Below are positions 36,046 to 44,776 of a stretch of DNA of 64,000 bases, piece after piece. This DNA is from Ruminococcus sp. XPD3002 (GTDB lineage: Bacteria > Bacillota > Clostridia > Oscillospirales > Ruminococcaceae): positions 1,491-65,490 of the forward strand of contig FPJT01000018.1 of assembly GCA_900119535.1 (NCBI GenBank), in the 5' to 3' direction. Numbering within the stretch: the stretch's first letter is position 1; every line of letters starts with the position of its first letter. The notes below the pieces were generated by a model that was given only the letters and a program-made list of their open reading frames with translations, had not been told where the DNA came from and searched no databases. The position numbers were made by a program, and so were the translations under genes.

Positions 36046-36414
36046 ATGCTTGAAATACAGGAAAGATTCGATACAGTCGGATACGAGCATCTGAATTCCG
36101 CCGCGGAGGAGCTGCATATAACCGAAGCTCTCGACAGCGGACGTCCAATAGGCTTTATCGCCTATTCCTACGGCAAGGAACAGACAACAGTTCATGACTA
36201 TGACGACGGCGGCGACCTTATGCTCTGTGACGGACTTGTAAGGTCGGTAATGTTCAAAAGTGCGCTGAAAGGCATCGAAAATATGCTTTTTCAGCTTCCC
36301 GATGAGGAAAAATATACACCGCTCCGCAGACTCCGCTTCCTTCAGGGAGACAGTAAGCTCTGCGAGAACCTCGACAGCTTCATGAACGGCTGTGAGTCCT
36401 GCGGTAAAAAATAG
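36046..36414 (+). CDS. Small protein of unknown function
   Basis: 122 residues. Its ATG at 36046 is one base after the rluB stop codon, so it is coupled to rluB. It is acidic, without membrane segments, and ends with CESCGKK, a CxxC close to the C-terminus. The stretch GRPIGFIAYSYGKEQTTVHD is predicted beta-rich. I do not recognise the family. Confidence 0.75.
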   Translation: MLEIQERFDTVGYEHLNSAAEELHITEALDSGRPIGFIAYSYGKEQTTVHDYDDGGDLMLCDGLVRSVMFKSALKGIENMLFQLPDEEKYTPLRRLRFLQGDSKLCENLDSFMNGCESCGKK

Positions 36415-36443
36415 CAATTTAACTAAGAAAGGAGCGATTTGAA

Positions 36444-37391
36444 ATGCCAATCAGAATTTCATCCGAGCTACCGGCATTCAAAACGCTTGGAGAAGAAAAT
36501 ATATTCGTTATGTCCAAGGAGCGCGCGGAGCATCAGGATATCCGTCCCCTTAAGGTCATAATACTCAACATAATGCCAAAGAAAATAGAAACAGAAAGCC
36601 AGCTAATGCGCCTTCTCAGTAATACTCCCCTTCAGGTGGATATCGAACTGCTTCAGATGGCTTCTCATGTTTCAAGAAACACCTCACATCATCATCTGGA
36701 GTCTTTCTATAAGACATTCGATGAGATAAAGGACAAACGATACGACGGAATGATAGTGACAGGCGCTCCCGTAGAGCTTCTTGAATACGAACAGGTGGAT
36801 TACTGGAACGAGATAACTCAGATATTCGAGTGGTCCAAAACCCATGTATTCTCGACCATTTATATCTGCTGGGCTGCTCAGGCAGGTCTTTACTACCACT
36901 TCGGCATACCGAAGTACACCCTGCCGCAGAAGATGTTCGGTATATTCCCACACCACGCAGAGGTAGAGAACTGTCAGCTCCTGAGAGGCTTCGATGATAT
37001 ATTCAACGTGCCTCATTCAAGGAATACAGAGGTCCGCAGAGAGGATATCGAGAAAGTGGACCAGCTGGAGATACTCACTTCATCAGAGCTTTCGGGAGTT
37101 CACATAGTCGCAAACAAAAACGGACGGCAGTATTTCATAACAGGCCATTCGGAATATGAGCGCGATACCATTGCTTCGGAGTATTTCCGCGATGTTGCCA
37201 AGGGTATAGATATACAGATACCGTATAACTATTTCCCCGATGACGATCCTGAGAAAACTCCCGTTTTCTCATGGAGATGCGCCGCTAACCTTATGTTCTC
37301 GAACTGGCTCAACTACTGTGTATACCAGAAAACTCCATACAATCTGGACGAGCTGGAGATACGCAGCTGGACATGGGAAGCGCCGTTCTGA
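36444..37391 (+). CDS. metA: Homoserine O-acetyltransferase (MetA type)
   Basis: 315 residues, full length. The glutamine-amidotransferase-like fold has the acyl-accepting Cys142 ([15 protein letters not shown]) and the His/Glu pair in [10 protein letters not shown]. Residue 111 is Glu in [12 protein letters not shown]. In the MetA family Glu111 marks use of acetyl-CoA, while Gly marks succinyl-CoA, so this enzyme should make O-acetylhomoserine for methionine synthesis. ATG at 36444 has AAGGAGC upstream. No SAM riboswitch fits in the 29-bp gap before it, and no other methionine gene is nearby. Confidence 0.96.
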   Translation: MPIRISSELPAFKTLGEENIFVMSKERAEHQDIRPLKVIILNIMPKKIETESQLMRLLSNTPLQVDIELLQMASHVSRNTSHHHLESFYKTFDEIKDKRYDGMIVTGAPVELLEYEQVDYWNEITQIFEWSKTHVFSTIYICWAAQAGLYYHFGIPKYTLPQKMFGIFPHHAEVENCQLLRGFDDIFNVPHSRNTEVRREDIEKVDQLEILTSSELSGVHIVANKNGRQYFITGHSEYERDTIASEYFRDVAKGIDIQIPYNYFPDDDPEKTPVFSWRCAANLMFSNWLNYCVYQKTPYNLDELEIRSWTWEAPF

Positions 37392-37410
37392 CATGAAAAG
37401 AGGGATCTAT

Positions 37411-37647
37411 ATGGGTAATGAAAAAAATACTTTAATAAAAAGGATAGCTGTAATGCTTTCCTTCTCGGTCACCGCAGAGATCATAGCTCTTGCAGTGATA
37501 TCAGGCAAACTGGGGATAAAAAAGAAGGTTTCACCTGCTGTAAGGAAGCTTGTTGAACATACCCCTGAAAAGATCAGGGATTCCGAGACCGCAGCTCCTG
37601 CCAAATTGGCCGCAAACGTCTTTTTCGGCTCAGGCGAAAAGGACTGA
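37411..37647 (+). CDS. Small single-pass membrane protein, unknown
   Basis: 78 residues from ATG at 37411, with AGAGGG upstream; the open frame extends into metA but without a start signal. One helix (IAVMLSFSVTAEIIALAVIS) is followed by a short basic and charged tail. It lies between metA and another membrane protein gene. No family recognised. Confidence 0.65.
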   Translation: MGNEKNTLIKRIAVMLSFSVTAEIIALAVISGKLGIKKKVSPAVRKLVEHTPEKIRDSETAAPAKLAANVFFGSGEKD

Positions 37648-37668
37648 ACGTAAAAGGAGCATGTTGTC

Positions 37669-38559
37669 ATGTTTGGAAAGAAAAAAAATATCATCGATGA
37701 GATGGATGACACTTTTGTGGACGAAATGGACGTCGATTCGGTAGATGAAACCCGAAAATTCGGTGAAGAAGGCTACTTCGGCGACGAGGACTACACAGGC
37801 AGCGGTTCCGACGATCATCTTTGTGAAGACGGACATGAACATGATGTACTTGACAAATCATTTAAAGAAAGGTATAATAGATACGATGATGTCTTTTCGG
37901 AGCGAAAAAGTGCTCATCTTGAACGCAAACTCGCTAAAGAAAGCGAAGGCGGTCATCTCTGCGAAGAGGATGATCACCATGAGTCCGAGAAGAGCGTAAA
38001 AAAGCCCGGGTTATCATCCTATTCCGACTATCCGTCAGGAAGTCCGCCTGCTCCGCAGGAATCGTTCTACCCCGACGGCGAAAGCGCTGATGCCGACCTC
38101 GGCATGAAGGTAAGCGAGATAGGTCTTGAAAACGGAAACCTTCCCGAAAACACAGTGACGAATACCCCTAAGGAAAAAGAGGCAATGGCAAAGGTCGCTG
38201 CGATGATGTATGAAAAAAAGGCAACGGGACATTCTCCGTTAACTGATATCTACACACCTTTTTCCGAAGATGAAAGACGTAAACCTTCCTATGAGGAACG
38301 AAAAAAGGATCTGGGGGTTGTCTTTATTGTAATTGCTTCGATCTGGATCCTGTTTGTCCTGATCGATCCTTTTATCGCTTTTGTAATGCTTTTTTTCGTC
38401 TCAGGGATTATAGAGATGATAACCGGTATCAATGACCTTTCAGACAAGCCCGACGGTCCTTTTACAAAAGAAAAAATGAAAACCTATAAAGTTATCGGAA
38501 TAGTAATCGTCATCGTAGTTTTTATTTTTCGCGTAATAATGTCAATTGCATTGGCATAA
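37669..38559 (+). CDS. Membrane protein with acidic His/Cys-rich N-terminal region
   Basis: 296 residues. The first 215 residues are acidic and low-complexity, with two related motifs DDHLCEDGHEHD (about 44-55) and GGHLCEEDDHHESE (about 96-109). The spaced His, Cys and acidic residues could bind metal, which is only a guess. Two membrane helices follow (about 222-255 and 274-293) around a loop GINDLSDKPDGPFTKEK. ATG at 37669 has AAAGGAG upstream. I do not recognise the family; the gene may belong with its small membrane neighbours. Confidence 0.75.
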   Translation: MFGKKKNIIDEMDDTFVDEMDVDSVDETRKFGEEGYFGDEDYTGSGSDDHLCEDGHEHDVLDKSFKERYNRYDDVFSERKSAHLERKLAKESEGGHLCEEDDHHESEKSVKKPGLSSYSDYPSGSPPAPQESFYPDGESADADLGMKVSEIGLENGNLPENTVTNTPKEKEAMAKVAAMMYEKKATGHSPLTDIYTPFSEDERRKPSYEERKKDLGVVFIVIASIWILFVLIDPFIAFVMLFFVSGIIEMITGINDLSDKPDGPFTKEKMKTYKVIGIVIVIVVFIFRVIMSIALA

Positions 38560-38634
38560 ATCAATTTCCATGCGATCCGCCGCATACCGCGGATGATCTA
38601 TATATTATTTTTATTTTAAAGGAGAAGTTTAAAC

Positions 38635-39174
38635 ATGAGCGCAAAAACTTACGATTCAGCATTGGACAATCCAAATGCTGAGAAAAAGGGCCTGGCTATA
38701 ACAGCCTTCATTATCAGCCTTATCAACCTTATCTGCTGCTTCACATCAGCAAGTATCATCCTTGTACCTATCGTACTCATCCTTGCAATAATCTCTATTG
38801 CTACTCACCGCGGAGCTAAAGGCCTTGCTATAGCAGCTATAATCATCGGTCTTATCGCTGCTATAATCTATGGAACAGTTGCAGTTGTTTTCCGTGAGCC
38901 CATCCAGGATATGAAGATGTTCACAAGCAACGCACAGTTCTATATCGATGACTATGAGGCAACTCACGAAGTTCCTGAGGAATTCCAGAAGTACAAAGAT
39001 CCTAAGTATGATGATATCTGGGCTAACAGCGGCGTTGAGGGTGTTGATGACTTCGACAGCTTCTATGCTTACCTTATCGATACTGTAAAGCAGAGCGCAA
39101 ATCAGCAAGCTTCACAGACAAGCTTCACTTATACTGAGGAAGAGTCTACAGAACTCGTACCATTGTTCGCATAA
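38635..39174 (+). CDS. DUF4190-like membrane protein
   Basis: 179 residues. Two helices lie in the first 85 residues (GLAITAFIISLINLICCFTS and GLAIAAIIIGLIAAIIYGTV), with the DUF4190-like pattern of a repeated GLAIA-type helix start. The rest is a soluble acidic region ending in Thr/Glu. ATG at 38635 has AAAGGAG upstream. Function unknown. It ends 4 bp from the convergent DUF2752 gene. The 75-bp gap before it holds only a short ATCCGC/GCGGAT hairpin. Confidence 0.75.
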   Translation: MSAKTYDSALDNPNAEKKGLAITAFIISLINLICCFTSASIILVPIVLILAIISIATHRGAKGLAIAAIIIGLIAAIIYGTVAVVFREPIQDMKMFTSNAQFYIDDYEATHEVPEEFQKYKDPKYDDIWANSGVEGVDDFDSFYAYLIDTVKQSANQQASQTSFTYTEEESTELVPLFA

Positions 39175-39178
39175 AGCA

Positions 39179-39580
39179 TCACAACGGTGCTAATGCAGGA
39201 ATGATGTTCCTGAGAACTAAATAAGCAATTATGATCCCCGTTACGGCGTATGGAAATATGCGGTTATCGGGGATCAGTTTTATTTTCTTGCCGAAAACCG
39301 CAGCCACGTTCTCTATCCACCACAAAAGGAATATCACTATCCCAAGACAGAGGGCTGCATTATAGTGCAGTGCCGAAAGGATATCGCCATTAGAAAGCGC
39401 AGTGATACAGTGAGTTCCTCCGCATCCTGGACAGTATATACCTGTAAAAGTGCGTATCTCGCAGAACAGCACATAGCGTTGATAATAGCTCTTATACGCC
39501 CTGAACACCATATAAAGCAGCGGCATCAGTACAGGCGGAAGTATCGCCGCTTTCAGATTTTTGCGTCTTTCGTTTTTCAT
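39179..39580 (-). CDS. DUF2752 membrane protein
   Basis: 133 residues from ATG at 39580. The family signature is complete: YCPGCGGTHCITALSNGDIL followed by SALHYNAAL. Three helices are visible. Its start codon is one base past the stop of the polysaccharide deacetylase gene, so the two are translationally coupled. DUF2752 proteins have no established function; the CPGCG motif suggests a metal or redox role. Confidence 0.88.
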   Translation of the reverse strand: MKNERRKNLKAAILPPVLMPLLYMVFRAYKSYYQRYVLFCEIRTFTGIYCPGCGGTHCITALSNGDILSALHYNAALCLGIVIFLLWWIENVAAVFGKKIKLIPDNRIFPYAVTGIIIAYLVLRNIIPALAPL

Positions 39581-39581
39581 A

Positions 39582-40463
39582 TCATTCTTCCTCAAAGATC
39601 ATTCGCATATATTCAGCGGTAGTATACATTCCGCTGCGGTTGAAACGTCCTATGCCGAAAAGGCACTGCGGATCACGGGTTATCGTATTGGCTTTCTCGC
39701 GGCAGGTCAGTGTCATAAGGAAACCGTTTTCCCTTATGACAGGCAGACTTTCACGGCTTACCGCTCCGAACGGGTAAGCAAATACAAAGGGTACGCATCC
39801 CGTATGTGCATACATCTCGTGCTGAAGCTGAGACAGATCACTATTCAGTGCTCTGCGGTAGTCCTCCTCGGACTCTCCGTCAGCTATTGAACAGCCTCTC
39901 CGACTGCTGCCGAGTCCGTGCATATCATAGGTATGGCTGCCTATCTCTACTCTGCCCGATGAGATAAGCTCGTTTACATCCTCCCAAGTCAGATAGGAGT
40001 ATACAGGTATATGTGGATCAAGGGGAGCGTCCTTGTCGGTATAGCTGCCCACCACAGATACAACTGCACGCATATCATATTTCTCCAGAAGCGGAAGCAC
40101 CTCCGAAAGGTTATTGTAAAAACCGTCATCAAGGGTTATCATGACCGACTTTTCAGGCAGTTCTCCCCTGCCCCGTGTATAGTCCACAAGCTGCTGTGCA
40201 GATACCGCAGTATATCCGTTTTCACGCAGGTATCTCAGATCATCTTCAAGCTGCTGCGGCGTCAACACATACTCCGAAGGCGGTTTATCGCACACGCTGT
40301 GATACATTATCACAGGAAGACGTATGGACATTTCGTCCCTTTCACCTGCTGCTACCCTTATCATTATCCTGCCGACTGCAAATGCTGCTGCAAATACGGT
40401 AAAAATCACCGCATCCAGCACGAGCAATCTGCAAAAATACTTTATATTGCAGCATCTGTACAT
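39582..40463 (-). CDS. Polysaccharide deacetylase (CE4), membrane-anchored
   Basis: 293 residues. An N-terminal helix (LLVLDAVIFTVFAAAFAVG) anchors an extracytoplasmic NodB-type domain: LPVIMYHSV, VMITLDDGFYNN with the metal and catalytic Asp pair, SHTYDMHGLG with the zinc His residues, and FAYPFGA. It removes acetyl groups from a wall or surface glycan. ATG at 40463 follows GAGGTG. Its neighbours spoIIP and DUF2752 do not fix the substrate; the peptidoglycan-type PdaA/PdaB family is one option. Confidence 0.9.
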   Translation of the reverse strand: MYRCCNIKYFCRLLVLDAVIFTVFAAAFAVGRIMIRVAAGERDEMSIRLPVIMYHSVCDKPPSEYVLTPQQLEDDLRYLRENGYTAVSAQQLVDYTRGRGELPEKSVMITLDDGFYNNLSEVLPLLEKYDMRAVVSVVGSYTDKDAPLDPHIPVYSYLTWEDVNELISSGRVEIGSHTYDMHGLGSSRRGCSIADGESEEDYRRALNSDLSQLQHEMYAHTGCVPFVFAYPFGAVSRESLPVIRENGFLMTLTCREKANTITRDPQCLFGIGRFNRSGMYTTAEYMRMIFEEE

Positions 40464-40638
40464 ATCATCACCTCATTACAGAAGTAGTTTTTCTGTACTC
40501 AATATATGACAGAAAAAAACAGGATATATCTTTCTTTGCAGAAATAATTCCTCTGAACTGAGAATATATTTGAACAGAAGGATATAATAAATGTGTCTGC
40601 AATTATTTTCGAGCAGACATTAATGAAGAGGTGAGGAT

Positions 40639-41766
40639 ATGACTCATAAAAAGAAAAGTGTATCGTCTGCTTTACTCAGGTCTGCGGCACTGGTAATTAC
40701 GCCCGTCATAGCCGCATGGGTACTGCCGGGACTGCACAACAGGTCAGTCAAGGCAGACGCCGAACCTGTAAGCTTCAGTCAGGCTGAATACAACGTATCA
40801 GACAGCGGAATAAAAAGTGTCCTCAACGAGGGACTTATACTGTCGGAAGGCTATGGAGTAACTCCCGAAACAGCCGACGATAAAACAGATACAGACCTGA
40901 TAAGTCCGCTGGATATGACTGCGGAAAATGCAGGTGAAAAGCCCTACCCGACCGAATGGGGCGGCGGCGGAAGCATTATACGCACTACCTATGGGATATA
41001 CAGCGGAAATACTTACTTCGACCTTGAAAAATGCGGACAGGTGAACAACAAGACCGATATCCCGAATGAAACTCTGCTGAACGAAAGCAGATGCCTGCCG
41101 AATTTCACCATTAAGGATACGGATGAACCTCAGGTTCTTATATATCATACTCACACCACTGAAAGCTTTGAACCTTTCGTCCGTGATGAGTACGATGCAG
41201 GATTCAACTACAGAACCACCGATCCCACTAAAAACGTAGTAATGGTCGGAGATGCAATACAGGCAGAACTCGAAGCACAGGGCATAGGCGTTATACACAT
41301 AAGGACCATCCACGATTATCCCTCGTATAACGGTTCATATGCAAGAAGCAGGGAAACTATTGTACCCATACTTGAACAGTACCCCGATATAAAAGTCGCA
41401 CTTGATATACACCGTGATGCTGTTGCAGGCGAGGGTATCTCCTATCAGCCGTATATAGAAGCTGACGGCAGAGAAGCGGCTCAGGTCATGATAATATCGG
41501 GCTGCGATGACGGTACTCTCGGTATGCCCGAGTATATGAAGAATTTCCACTTTGCATGCAGCCTCCAGCAGAAAATGGAAAGCGACCACCCGGGACTCAC
41601 CCGTCCCATACTCTTCGATTACCGCCACTATAATCAGGATCTTACCACAGGCAGCCTTCTCATCGAAGTAGGTTCCCACTGCAATACCCTCGATCAGGTA
41701 CAGTATGCGGGACAGCTTGTGGGACGTTCACTGGCTGAACTGCTTTTATCTATAAAGGAGAAATAA
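40639..41766 (+). CDS. spoIIP: Stage II sporulation protein P
   Basis: 375 residues with an N-terminal helix (about 12-30). The catalytic domain is recognisable by VLIYHTHTTESFEPF, LDIHRDAVAGEG and DYRHYNQDLTTGSLLIEVGS with its Glu. SpoIIP is an amidase and endopeptidase that digests septal peptidoglycan during engulfment, working with SpoIID and SpoIIM. ATG at 40639 has AGAGGTGAGG upstream. It is joined to the next small gene by a TAATG stop-start overlap. I did not find a convincing sporulation-sigma promoter. Confidence 0.93.
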   Translation: MTHKKKSVSSALLRSAALVITPVIAAWVLPGLHNRSVKADAEPVSFSQAEYNVSDSGIKSVLNEGLILSEGYGVTPETADDKTDTDLISPLDMTAENAGEKPYPTEWGGGGSIIRTTYGIYSGNTYFDLEKCGQVNNKTDIPNETLLNESRCLPNFTIKDTDEPQVLIYHTHTTESFEPFVRDEYDAGFNYRTTDPTKNVVMVGDAIQAELEAQGIGVIHIRTIHDYPSYNGSYARSRETIVPILEQYPDIKVALDIHRDAVAGEGISYQPYIEADGREAAQVMIISGCDDGTLGMPEYMKNFHFACSLQQKMESDHPGLTRPILFDYRHYNQDLTTGSLLIEVGSHCNTLDQVQYAGQLVGRSLAELLLSIKEK

Positions 41767-42065
41767 TGACAAGGAAGAAAAAAACGGCAGCCAGGTTGAT
41801 CATAGTCTACCTTGTGCTGACCGTCGGATGTAAAATGTTTATCGATTCATGTACTAATTCCCACAACAGGCTGTCATCCGAGAAGATAACCCCTGCATAT
41901 TTCTCTTCCGATAAGGGAAATATGACCTTTGAAGTCCTCGGCAGCAGGTTGGAATTAAATTATCCACACATATCAACGGAAAGCCATTCTTATCTTACGG
42001 CTTACCTTCTTCTCCCTGATGAGATACGTTCGGGTATACTCTTATACTCAGACCTTAGAGCCTGA
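41766..42065 (+). CDS. Small membrane-anchored protein downstream of spoIIP
   Basis: 99 residues. The ATG at 41766 shares its A with the spoIIP stop codon. One basic N-terminal helix (RLIIVYLVLTVGCKMFI) precedes a short extracytoplasmic part. No family recognised; sporulation linkage is inferred from coupling. Its last 18 bp overlap the convergent gene at 42048. Confidence 0.65.
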   Translation: MTRKKKTAARLIIVYLVLTVGCKMFIDSCTNSHNRLSSEKITPAYFSSDKGNMTFEVLGSRLELNYPHISTESHSYLTAYLLLPDEIRSGILLYSDLRA

Positions 42066-42623
42066 ACGGTCGGGATATCTGTATAAAGCATGCATATCAT
42101 CGTAAAAGCTGTTCAGCTCGCCCGAATATACAAGTGTAGCTCCCGGAAACTTTCGGAAATCATCGGGTTTATAAAGGCAGAAGGGCTTTTCAAGCGGTAT
42201 GCCTATCTTATCCATAGTGTATGCCACAAACTGCGAACAGACGAAACTTTTCTTGCGGTTCCACTCGATATTCAGGTAAACTGCAAGAAGTCCGAGGACA
42301 TTATATGAATAGATATTCCTGTTATCTGAAAAATGGCGTATGATGCGGTCGTATTCCTTTTTCTGTTCTCCGGTAACCGATATCCTGTATATCTCGCATG
42401 GTATAAAATCGTATTTACCGAGAGTGCCTTTGCCGACTATTTCCTTATTGAATGTTGCAGGAAGCGGAAAAGGCTGATATGTACGGCAGAAACTGTACAT
42501 TTCAGAAAGACTTACATCGCCTGATAGTGAAACATGGTTATAGGGCTTCTTGGTTATAAAGCGGAAGAACCTTGCAGGTCTTGTGCCTGTCTGAGCGACG
42601 ATCAGGTAAATGTATTCCTCCAA
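42048..42623 (-). CDS. Permuted papain-like (YiiX/NlpC-P60-type) protein
   Basis: 191 residues from TTG at 42623, where GGAGG lies 7 nt upstream; an ATG at 42671 has no such site. The order of catalytic-type residues is permuted: YNHVSLSGD with a His near residue 30, then SFVCSQFVAYTMDKIGI with a Cys near 130, followed by YKPDDFRKFP. This fits small cysteine hydrolases that act on peptides or lipids at the wall; the actual reaction is unknown. It converges with and overlaps the spoIIP-linked gene. Confidence 0.75.
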   Translation of the reverse strand: MEEYIYLIVAQTGTRPARFFRFITKKPYNHVSLSGDVSLSEMYSFCRTYQPFPLPATFNKEIVGKGTLGKYDFIPCEIYRISVTGEQKKEYDRIIRHFSDNRNIYSYNVLGLLAVYLNIEWNRKKSFVCSQFVAYTMDKIGIPLEKPFCLYKPDDFRKFPGATLVYSGELNSFYDDMHALYRYPDRSGSKV

Positions 42624-42754
42624 AATGTCACCTCCAGTATAATGTTTTTTTCGACTTGTTAATGTCAGCAATATCTACGCTGTCTCAGTAATTATCGCTA
42701 AAACCTCTGTAAGGGTGTGAAAAGAAATTCTTCTATTAATTATAACATAAACTA

Positions 42755-42783
42755 TTGCAAATTACAAGGGTTTTTGATATAAT
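42755..42783 (+). promoter_or_regulatory. Sigma-A promoter of tRNA-Arg
   Basis: TTGCAA (42755-42760) and TATAAT (42778-42783), 17-nt spacer, with a predicted start about 20 nt before the tRNA. Confidence 0.8.
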
Positions 42784-42810
42784 TATATGGTAGACTATAC
42801 TTACATATAT

Positions 42811-42885
42811 GCGCCTGTAGCTCAGGGGATAGAGCAGCGGCCTCCGACGCCGCGTGCGCTGGTTCGATTCCAGTCAGGCGTACCA
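42811..42885 (+). tRNA. tRNA-Arg (anticodon CCG)
   Basis: 75 nt including an encoded CCA. The acceptor stem GCGCCTG pairs with CAGGCGT, ending in a G-U pair, then discriminator A and CCA. The D arm is GCTC-AGGGGATA-GAGC, the anticodon stem GCGGC/GCCGC with loop CTCCGAC (anticodon CCG), and the T loop TTCGATT. It reads CGG codons. Confidence 0.96.
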
Positions 42886-43203
42886 GCACAGAGTCTGTGC
42901 CCGCGACCACGTTGTCGCTCGCAAAGCTCGCTTACCGTTATCGGGAATGATAGTTGTACATCGCTTATGGCACTGTCATCTATTTAGTACAGATAACACA
43001 GAAACGCCCGACAGTTTTACCGTCGGGCTCAAATTATAATGCTCGTGTCTCGCTCACTATGTACGAAACTGTCCGTCTGCTTTCGCTTACGGTACTGTCA
43101 TCAATGCATTTTTACGGTTCAGAATTTCTGGACCGTTTTTTATGTCAGGAAAAAGCAGCGTAAAGCGAGTGTAATATATGAATGCATTCAAAGGGGTGAA
43201 ACG
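42886..43203 (+). other. Non-coding tract after tRNA-Arg with degenerate direct repeats and hairpins
   Basis: No gene is visible for about 320 bp. A 23-nt segment occurs twice with 20 matches (42961-42983 and 43083-43105, 122 bp apart), each followed by a hairpin: GCCCGAC/GTCGGGC at 43006-43028 and the terminator at 43114. The arrangement suggests duplicated tRNA 3' flank or the scar of an element that used the tRNA as its target; neither is proven. Confidence 0.5.
43114..43141 (+). terminator. Intrinsic terminator downstream of tRNA-Arg
   Basis: Stem ACGGTTCAGAA/TTCTGGACCGT (43114-43124 with 43126-43136, with the innermost pairs necessarily open) followed by six T. Confidence 0.75.
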
Positions 43204-43782
43204 GTGACAGACAAAGAGTTAAGAAAGATAATGGCGGAGTCTCCCGAAGAAGGGAGGCGGATGCTGTTTGATGAATACTGCGGATATGTTTACGCTATAT
43301 GCGCCAACAAGCTGAAAAACTGCGGTACAAAAGAGGACATGGAAGAATGTCTCAGCGATACCTTTGCGGCGGCATTCCGCTATCTTGACCGCTGCAAGGA
43401 CGTGGAAGGAGACCTCAGAGGAATAGTCGGCACTATAGCAAAACGTACTGCAATAAGCTGCTTCAGGCGGCTTTCCCCGAAAAGTGATACAACAGTCTCC
43501 ATTGATTCCGACAGCTTCGGTGAGATTGCTTCCGATAACAGTGTTGAAGAATCTGCGGAGAGATCACTTCTCAACGAAACAGTGCTCAACATCATCAACA
43601 GTCTCGGAGAGCCAGACTCTGCTATCATCGTTTACTTCTATTATTACGGTATGAAAACCAGACAAATCGCTTCGATCTTAAAAATGAGCGATACTGCCGT
43701 ACTGAAAAGGCTGAGCAGATCGCGGAAAAAGCTTAAAAAGCTGCTGAGTGAGGCAGGTATAACAGAGGAGGGATATACATGA
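43204..43782 (+). CDS. ECF-type RNA polymerase sigma factor
   Basis: 192 residues from GTG at 43204, with AAGGGG upstream; the open frame upstream is non-coding tract. Region 2 is at about 20-85 (LFDEYCGYVYAICANKLKNC, DTFAAAFRYLDRCKD) and region 4 at about 130-185 (YYYGMKTRQIASILKMSDTA, a helix-turn-helix). Such factors redirect RNA polymerase in response to envelope or other stress. It overlaps the next gene by 4 bp (ATGA), which encodes its probable membrane anti-sigma partner. Confidence 0.92.
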   Translation: MTDKELRKIMAESPEEGRRMLFDEYCGYVYAICANKLKNCGTKEDMEECLSDTFAAAFRYLDRCKDVEGDLRGIVGTIAKRTAISCFRRLSPKSDTTVSIDSDSFGEIASDNSVEESAERSLLNETVLNIINSLGEPDSAIIVYFYYYGMKTRQIASILKMSDTAVLKRLSRSRKKLKKLLSEAGITEEGYT

Positions 43783-44717
43783 GATTTGATGATCTTTTCA
43801 ATGATATCGATAATAATACAGCATACAGACTCTCTGAGAAATATCCCGTCCTGAAAGACGACCGGAAAGAGAGGTTATATGCTATGAGTAAAAGAAAGTA
43901 TGATATGAATGATGTGTTCGGTGATAAACTTAACGATGTATCGGGAGTTGAAAAATACCGCAGACCAAAATGGTACAAGAGTGCAAGCATTGCCGCTGCT
44001 GCCGTACTACTTGTTGGCGGAATAGGCGGAAGTATGGCATTTATAAGCCGTAACGCCAATGTTCCCTCAACTGAGGTAGAGGAGATCGTTCCCGAGACTA
44101 CAGAAGCAGAAGAAGTTACAGAGGAATCCACCGAAGCAGAGGAAGTTGATGCAGATGCTATTGCAAAAGAACTTACAGATGCCTGGATGGAGTGTCTATT
44201 TGATATTCTCGGAAGAACTCTTGAAGTTGACCGTTCATCGATTGTTACTAAAACAATTACCACATCTGACGGTGAAGATGAATTCACGAGAGACTTTTAT
44301 CGTGTTACCGATCCAAGATACCCAACATGGGAGGATCTGGAAAAATACTGTTACGAGATCTGTGATGCAGAACTTGGAAAAACAGTCCTTGATGCTTGTG
44401 CCTGCGCAAAAGAAGAGGATATTGATTACAGCACTTTTATCTATACTACAGATGAAGGGTATTACGTCAATACAAAGACTTGTGATATAGGCGATAAACT
44501 GTATAAATGGCTTGATGATGAAGTAAAGGGCGAATTTGATGAAAACGGCAATATAATTACAACACGAAGCATCATAGATTTAGATATTGATCCCGATCAT
44601 CCTTTTAAAACAAAGTTTACTATCACAAATACAGCGGACGGCTGGCGCATAAGCAAGGTTGATGAAGAGTTCTACGGCATACCTGAAAACGATAATTACG
44701 AGGAAAACATTCAATAA
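43779..44717 (+). CDS. Membrane-anchored anti-sigma-like protein
   Basis: 312 residues. The N-terminal 70 residues are cytoplasmic and would hold the sigma-binding part. A helix at about 72-92 (SIAAAAVLLVGGIGGSMAFI) is followed by a Thr/Glu-rich spacer and an extracytoplasmic domain (about 125-305) ending in an NTADGWRISKVDEEFYG segment. That domain has a pattern loosely like small wall-binding or endopeptidase-inhibitor folds, but I cannot assign it. Overlap with the sigma gene and a terminator right after it define a two-gene unit. Confidence 0.8.
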   Translation: MRFDDLFNDIDNNTAYRLSEKYPVLKDDRKERLYAMSKRKYDMNDVFGDKLNDVSGVEKYRRPKWYKSASIAAAAVLLVGGIGGSMAFISRNANVPSTEVEEIVPETTEAEEVTEESTEAEEVDADAIAKELTDAWMECLFDILGRTLEVDRSSIVTKTITTSDGEDEFTRDFYRVTDPRYPTWEDLEKYCYEICDAELGKTVLDACACAKEEDIDYSTFIYTTDEGYYVNTKTCDIGDKLYKWLDDEVKGEFDENGNIITTRSIIDLDIDPDHPFKTKFTITNTADGWRISKVDEEFYGIPENDNYEENIQ

Positions 44718-44726
44718 ACTAAAAAT

Positions 44727-44755
44727 GGGACTGCCGCAAAGCAGTCCCGATTTTT
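44727..44755 (+). terminator. Intrinsic terminator of the ECF sigma operon
   Basis: Stem GGGACTGC/GCAGTCCC (44727-44734 with 44741-44748), 6-nt loop, then GATTTTTA. The upstream AAAAA allows it to serve the convergent pta gene too. Confidence 0.9.
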
Positions 44756-44776
44756 ATATCATTAATTACGCATTTA

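Noticed and set aside
36415..36443. SAM riboswitch before metA
   Set aside because: The gap is only 29 bp, too short for any known SAM aptamer.
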